From NCBI GenBank assembly GCA_942490985.1, contig CALNYW010000005.1:372001-436000 (forward strand): a stretch of DNA of 64,000 nt. The letters are read 5' to 3'. The notes below the pieces were generated by a model. It saw nothing but the letters and a program-made list of their open reading frames with translations. It ran no database searches and was not told the DNA's origin. The stretch comes from Thiosocius sp942490985 (lineage in GTDB: Bacteria; Pseudomonadota; Gammaproteobacteria; Chromatiales; Chromatiaceae). Below are positions 61,979 to 64,000 of this stretch, one piece after another (positions within the stretch are counted from its first letter, which is position 1; each line of letters begins with the position of its first letter). The position numbers were made by a program, and so were the translations under genes.

Positions 61979-62818
61979 ATGGCCGTCTACGCCGTCGGTG
62001 ACATCCAGGGCTGTTACGACGATTTGAGGCGTGCACTCGATGCGGTCAGCTTCGAACCGACAGCCGACCAATTGTGGTGTGTTGGGGACCTGGTCAACCG
62101 CGGACCCGACTCGCTGTCGGTGCTGCGCTATATTCGCCAACTCGGCGACAGCGCCGTGTGCGTACTGGGTAATCACGACCTTCACCTGCTCGCGCTCGCG
62201 GCAGGCAACCCCAAACACAAACAGGCCCACAGCCTGACCGATATTCTCGGCGCACCGGATCGCGATGAGCTGCTCGGTTGGCTCCGTCATCGCCCCCTGC
62301 TACATCAAGACAAAGCGCTCGATTTCGTGATGGTACATGCCGGACTGCCGCCCGAGTGGGACATGCCGACGGCCATCGCCTGTGCGGCCGAGGTCGAAGC
62401 CGTGCTGCGCGGACCCGAACACCAAAGCTATTTCATGCAGATGTATGGCAACAAACCGCAGCGATGGGACCCTGGCCTGGTCGGCATGGACCGTTGGCGT
62501 TTCACTACCAACTGCCTGACGCGACTGCGGTTTTGTGCAGCAGACGGCAGCCTCTGTCTGAAAGAAAAAGGTCCGCCCGGCAGCCAGGCCGCCGGGCGCA
62601 TGCCCTGGTTCGAGCACCCCGCACGCAAGACCCGTGTCGACCGCATCCTGTTCGGTCACTGGTCGACGCTCGGTTACTACACTGCCGAAAACATCTGGGG
62701 CATCGATACTGGCTGTCTCTGGGGCGGGGCTCTGACATTACTCCGCGTCGATGGAGAGCAACCGACGCCGGTTCGAATACCCTGCGAAAATCGGCTCGAT
62801 CCGACCGTTTTCGTTTGA
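61979..62818 (+). CDS. apaH: Symmetrical diadenosine tetraphosphatase ApaH
   Basis: ApaH splits diadenosine tetraphosphate (Ap4A) into two ADP and can remove Np4-caps from RNA. The 279-residue metallophosphatase shows YAVGDIQGCYDDL with metal ligands Asp and His, VGDLVNRGPDS, VLGNHDLHLLALA, VHAGLPPEWDM and FGHWSTLGYY, then DTGCLWGGALTLLRVD. This motif series is complete. It follows apaG closely in the same operon. A short gene fragment follows it, then speD on the opposite strand. Confidence 0.97.
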   Translation: MAVYAVGDIQGCYDDLRRALDAVSFEPTADQLWCVGDLVNRGPDSLSVLRYIRQLGDSAVCVLGNHDLHLLALAAGNPKHKQAHSLTDILGAPDRDELLGWLRHRPLLHQDKALDFVMVHAGLPPEWDMPTAIACAAEVEAVLRGPEHQSYFMQMYGNKPQRWDPGLVGMDRWRFTTNCLTRLRFCAADGSLCLKEKGPPGSQAAGRMPWFEHPARKTRVDRILFGHWSTLGYYTAENIWGIDTGCLWGGALTLLRVDGEQPTPVRIPCENRLDPTVFV

Positions 62819-62835
62819 CGGCGAGACGCCGCACG

Positions 62836-63147
62836 ATGCAAAGCCACGAGATCGACTACACCATCATCGGCGCTGAGATGCAGCTCGTCGAGATCACCCT
62901 GGACCCGGGTGAGACCGTTGTCGCCGAGGCAGGCGCGATGACCTATATGGAAGAAGACATCACGTTCGATACGCGCATGGGGGACGGCTCCGATCCCGAC
63001 CAAGGCATCATGGGAAAACTTTTTTCGGCCGGCAAGCGCGTATTCACCGGTGAGTCTGTCTTTATCACCCATTTCACCAATTCGGGTCGCCAGCGCCGGG
63101 CCGCAGGGCGGTGGCCGCAACAAAGGGGAAAGTGGCCTCGTCGGTGA
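62836..63147 (+). pseudogene. AIM24/TIGR00266-family protein, 3' truncated
   Basis: From ATG 62836 about 80 residues match the start of AIM24-family proteins: HEIDYTIIGAEMQLVEITLDPGETVVAEAGAMTYMEEDITFDTRMGDGSDPDQGIMGKLFSAGKRVFTGESVFITHFTN covers positions about 4-82. After that the sequence (SGRQRRAAGRWPQQRGKW) no longer fits. A full family member has about 230-260 residues, so two thirds are missing. speD begins on the other strand 24 bases after the stop. The junction near 63085 looks like a deletion or rearrangement point. A short functional protein cannot be excluded. Confidence 0.75.
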
Positions 63148-63170
63148 CAGCTGACCATGACCAGTGATGG

Positions 63171-63986
63171 TCAGGATAACTTCATGCCTCGTGCGATGTT
63201 GCGGCCGTAGTAGATCTCCATCATCTCGCGACGCAACTTTTCGGAAATGCCCCGCTGCTCCTTCGGCGAGACGTCATTGACGTCGACGCCGAACAGGTAG
63301 CTGTCGAGATCAAATTCCTTGAGCACCATCTTGGTGTGGAAGATATTTTCCTGGTACACGTTGACGTCGATCATCTCGTACCGCTGACGGGTATCGCGGG
63401 CCAGAAAGTTCTGAATCGAATTGATCTTGTGATCGATGAAGTGCTTTTTGCCATTGACGTCGCGGGTAAATCCGCGGACCCGGTAGTCAAGGATCACAAT
63501 ATCCGACTCAAACGAGTGGATCAGATAATTGAGGGCCTTCAGCGGCGAAACCCGGCCGCAGGTCGACACGTCGATGTCGGCACGAAAGGTCGAGATACCG
63601 TTATCCGGGTGGCTTTCGGGATAGGTGTGCACGGTAATGTGGCTCTTGTCGAGATGGCCAACGACCGTCTCGGGCAGCGGACCCGGCGACTCGGAATTGG
63701 ACAGCCGCTCGGCCGACATCGCCTCCTCGGAGATCAAGATGGTCACGCTGGCACCGTGCGGATCATAGTCCTGATGCGCAATGTTGAGCACATTGGCGCC
63801 GATGATGTCCGTGACCTTGCGGAGGATTTCGGTCAGCCGGGAGGCGTTGTACTCGTCATCGATGTAACGGATGTATTCCGCTTCCTGCTCGGGTGACGCC
63901 GCATAGTTAACGTCGTAGAGATTGAAGCTCAGCGTCTTGGTCAGGTTATTGAAGCCGTGAAGCTTGATCTTCTGTTTTTGTGGCAT
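63171..63986 (-). CDS. speD: S-adenosylmethionine decarboxylase proenzyme (SpeD, long form)
   Basis: SpeD makes decarboxylated SAM for spermidine synthesis. The 271-residue proenzyme is of the gammaproteobacterial class 1A type. Self-cleavage occurs in HLDKSHITVHTYPESHP between Lys114 and Ser115, which creates the pyruvoyl group. Other landmarks are LHGFNNLTKTLSFNLYDVNYA at the N-terminus, DIDVSTCGRVSPLKALNYLIHSFESDIV and the C-terminal EMMEIYYGRNIARGMKLS. ATG 63986 is chosen. A GTG two codons upstream is also in frame. Its partner gene speE is not in the window. Confidence 0.96.
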   Translation of the reverse strand: MPQKQKIKLHGFNNLTKTLSFNLYDVNYAASPEQEAEYIRYIDDEYNASRLTEILRKVTDIIGANVLNIAHQDYDPHGASVTILISEEAMSAERLSNSESPGPLPETVVGHLDKSHITVHTYPESHPDNGISTFRADIDVSTCGRVSPLKALNYLIHSFESDIVILDYRVRGFTRDVNGKKHFIDHKINSIQNFLARDTRQRYEMIDVNVYQENIFHTKMVLKEFDLDSYLFGVDVNDVSPKEQRGISEKLRREMMEIYYGRNIARGMKLS

Positions 63987-64000
63987 CCGCACCCCCCAAC

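Overview
The window is GC-rich, gene-dense chromosomal DNA from a sulfur-oxidising gammaproteobacterium, most like Chromatiales or related sulfur-oxidising symbiont lineages. The sulfur side rests on a sulfur globule-type envelope protein (5.0 kb), a SoxB thiosulfohydrolase (30.5-32.4 kb) and an ArsR regulator with the cysteine pair of SqrR/BigR persulfide sensors (16.2 kb). The gammaproteobacterial side rests on TmcA, ZapE, TruC, the tesA/ybbA/ybbP locus, lptD-surA-pdxA, apaG-apaH and the long form of SpeD. Genus cannot be resolved from this sequence alone. No rRNA, tRNA, CRISPR array, phage or complete insertion sequence was seen.

Layout. 0-5 kb: 3' part of a MerR-type regulator, then gst-phrB and mqo on the minus strand. 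5-10 kb: sulfur globule-type gene with a textbook promoter and terminator, a SIMPL protein, a helical hypothetical, SelO, a lipoprotein and a TraB-family protein. 10-20 kb: RND efflux pair, ZapE, the persulfide-sensor-like ArsR and a hybrid kinase/response-regulator pair. 20-23 kb: TruC, then a tight DUF1538-PII-CBS operon. 23-30 kb: Bcp, TmcA, a hypothetical, and YbbP/YbbA divergent from TesA. 30-38.5 kb: SoxB, HupE-like protein, a 329-bp element with nested inverted repeats, a PilZ-DUF1631-GGDEF-EAL protein and a divergent BLUF photoreceptor. 38.5-43.5 kb: MetH, SCP2-like protein, endonuclease I. 43.6-48.4 kb: a Sel1-like protein, a periplasmic vWA protein and an ABC transporter resembling TagT/TagS, without the PpkA kinase. 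48.5-54.2 kb: a His/Tyr-rich secreted peptide, a TAXI protein, then an 'HPr-rel-A'-type cassette (HAD, nucleotidyltransferase, broken HprK-like kinase, broken PqqD-like gene, and a small protein behind a sigma54 promoter). 54.2-64 kb: AmgK divergent from lptD-surA-pdxA, then apaG-apaH without the expected rsmA, a truncated AIM24-family gene and speD.

How the parts fit. The sulfur genes are scattered and do not form one operon. Several signalling units stand next to each other: blue light beside c-di-GMP, PII/CBS beside a membrane protein, and vWA beside an FtsX-type ABC transporter. The best candidates for undescribed biology are the sigma54-driven small protein with the PqqD/HprK/nucleotidyltransferase cassette, the kinase-less vWA-TagTS-like module, the DUF1538-PII-CBS operon, and the CTAG-bounded repeat family.

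Caution on sequence quality. Four genes between 43.9 and 55.9 kb carry apparent single-base frameshifts, three of them at 4-base homopolymers. One is lptD, which is normally essential. Assembly indels are therefore a serious alternative to gene decay in that stretch.
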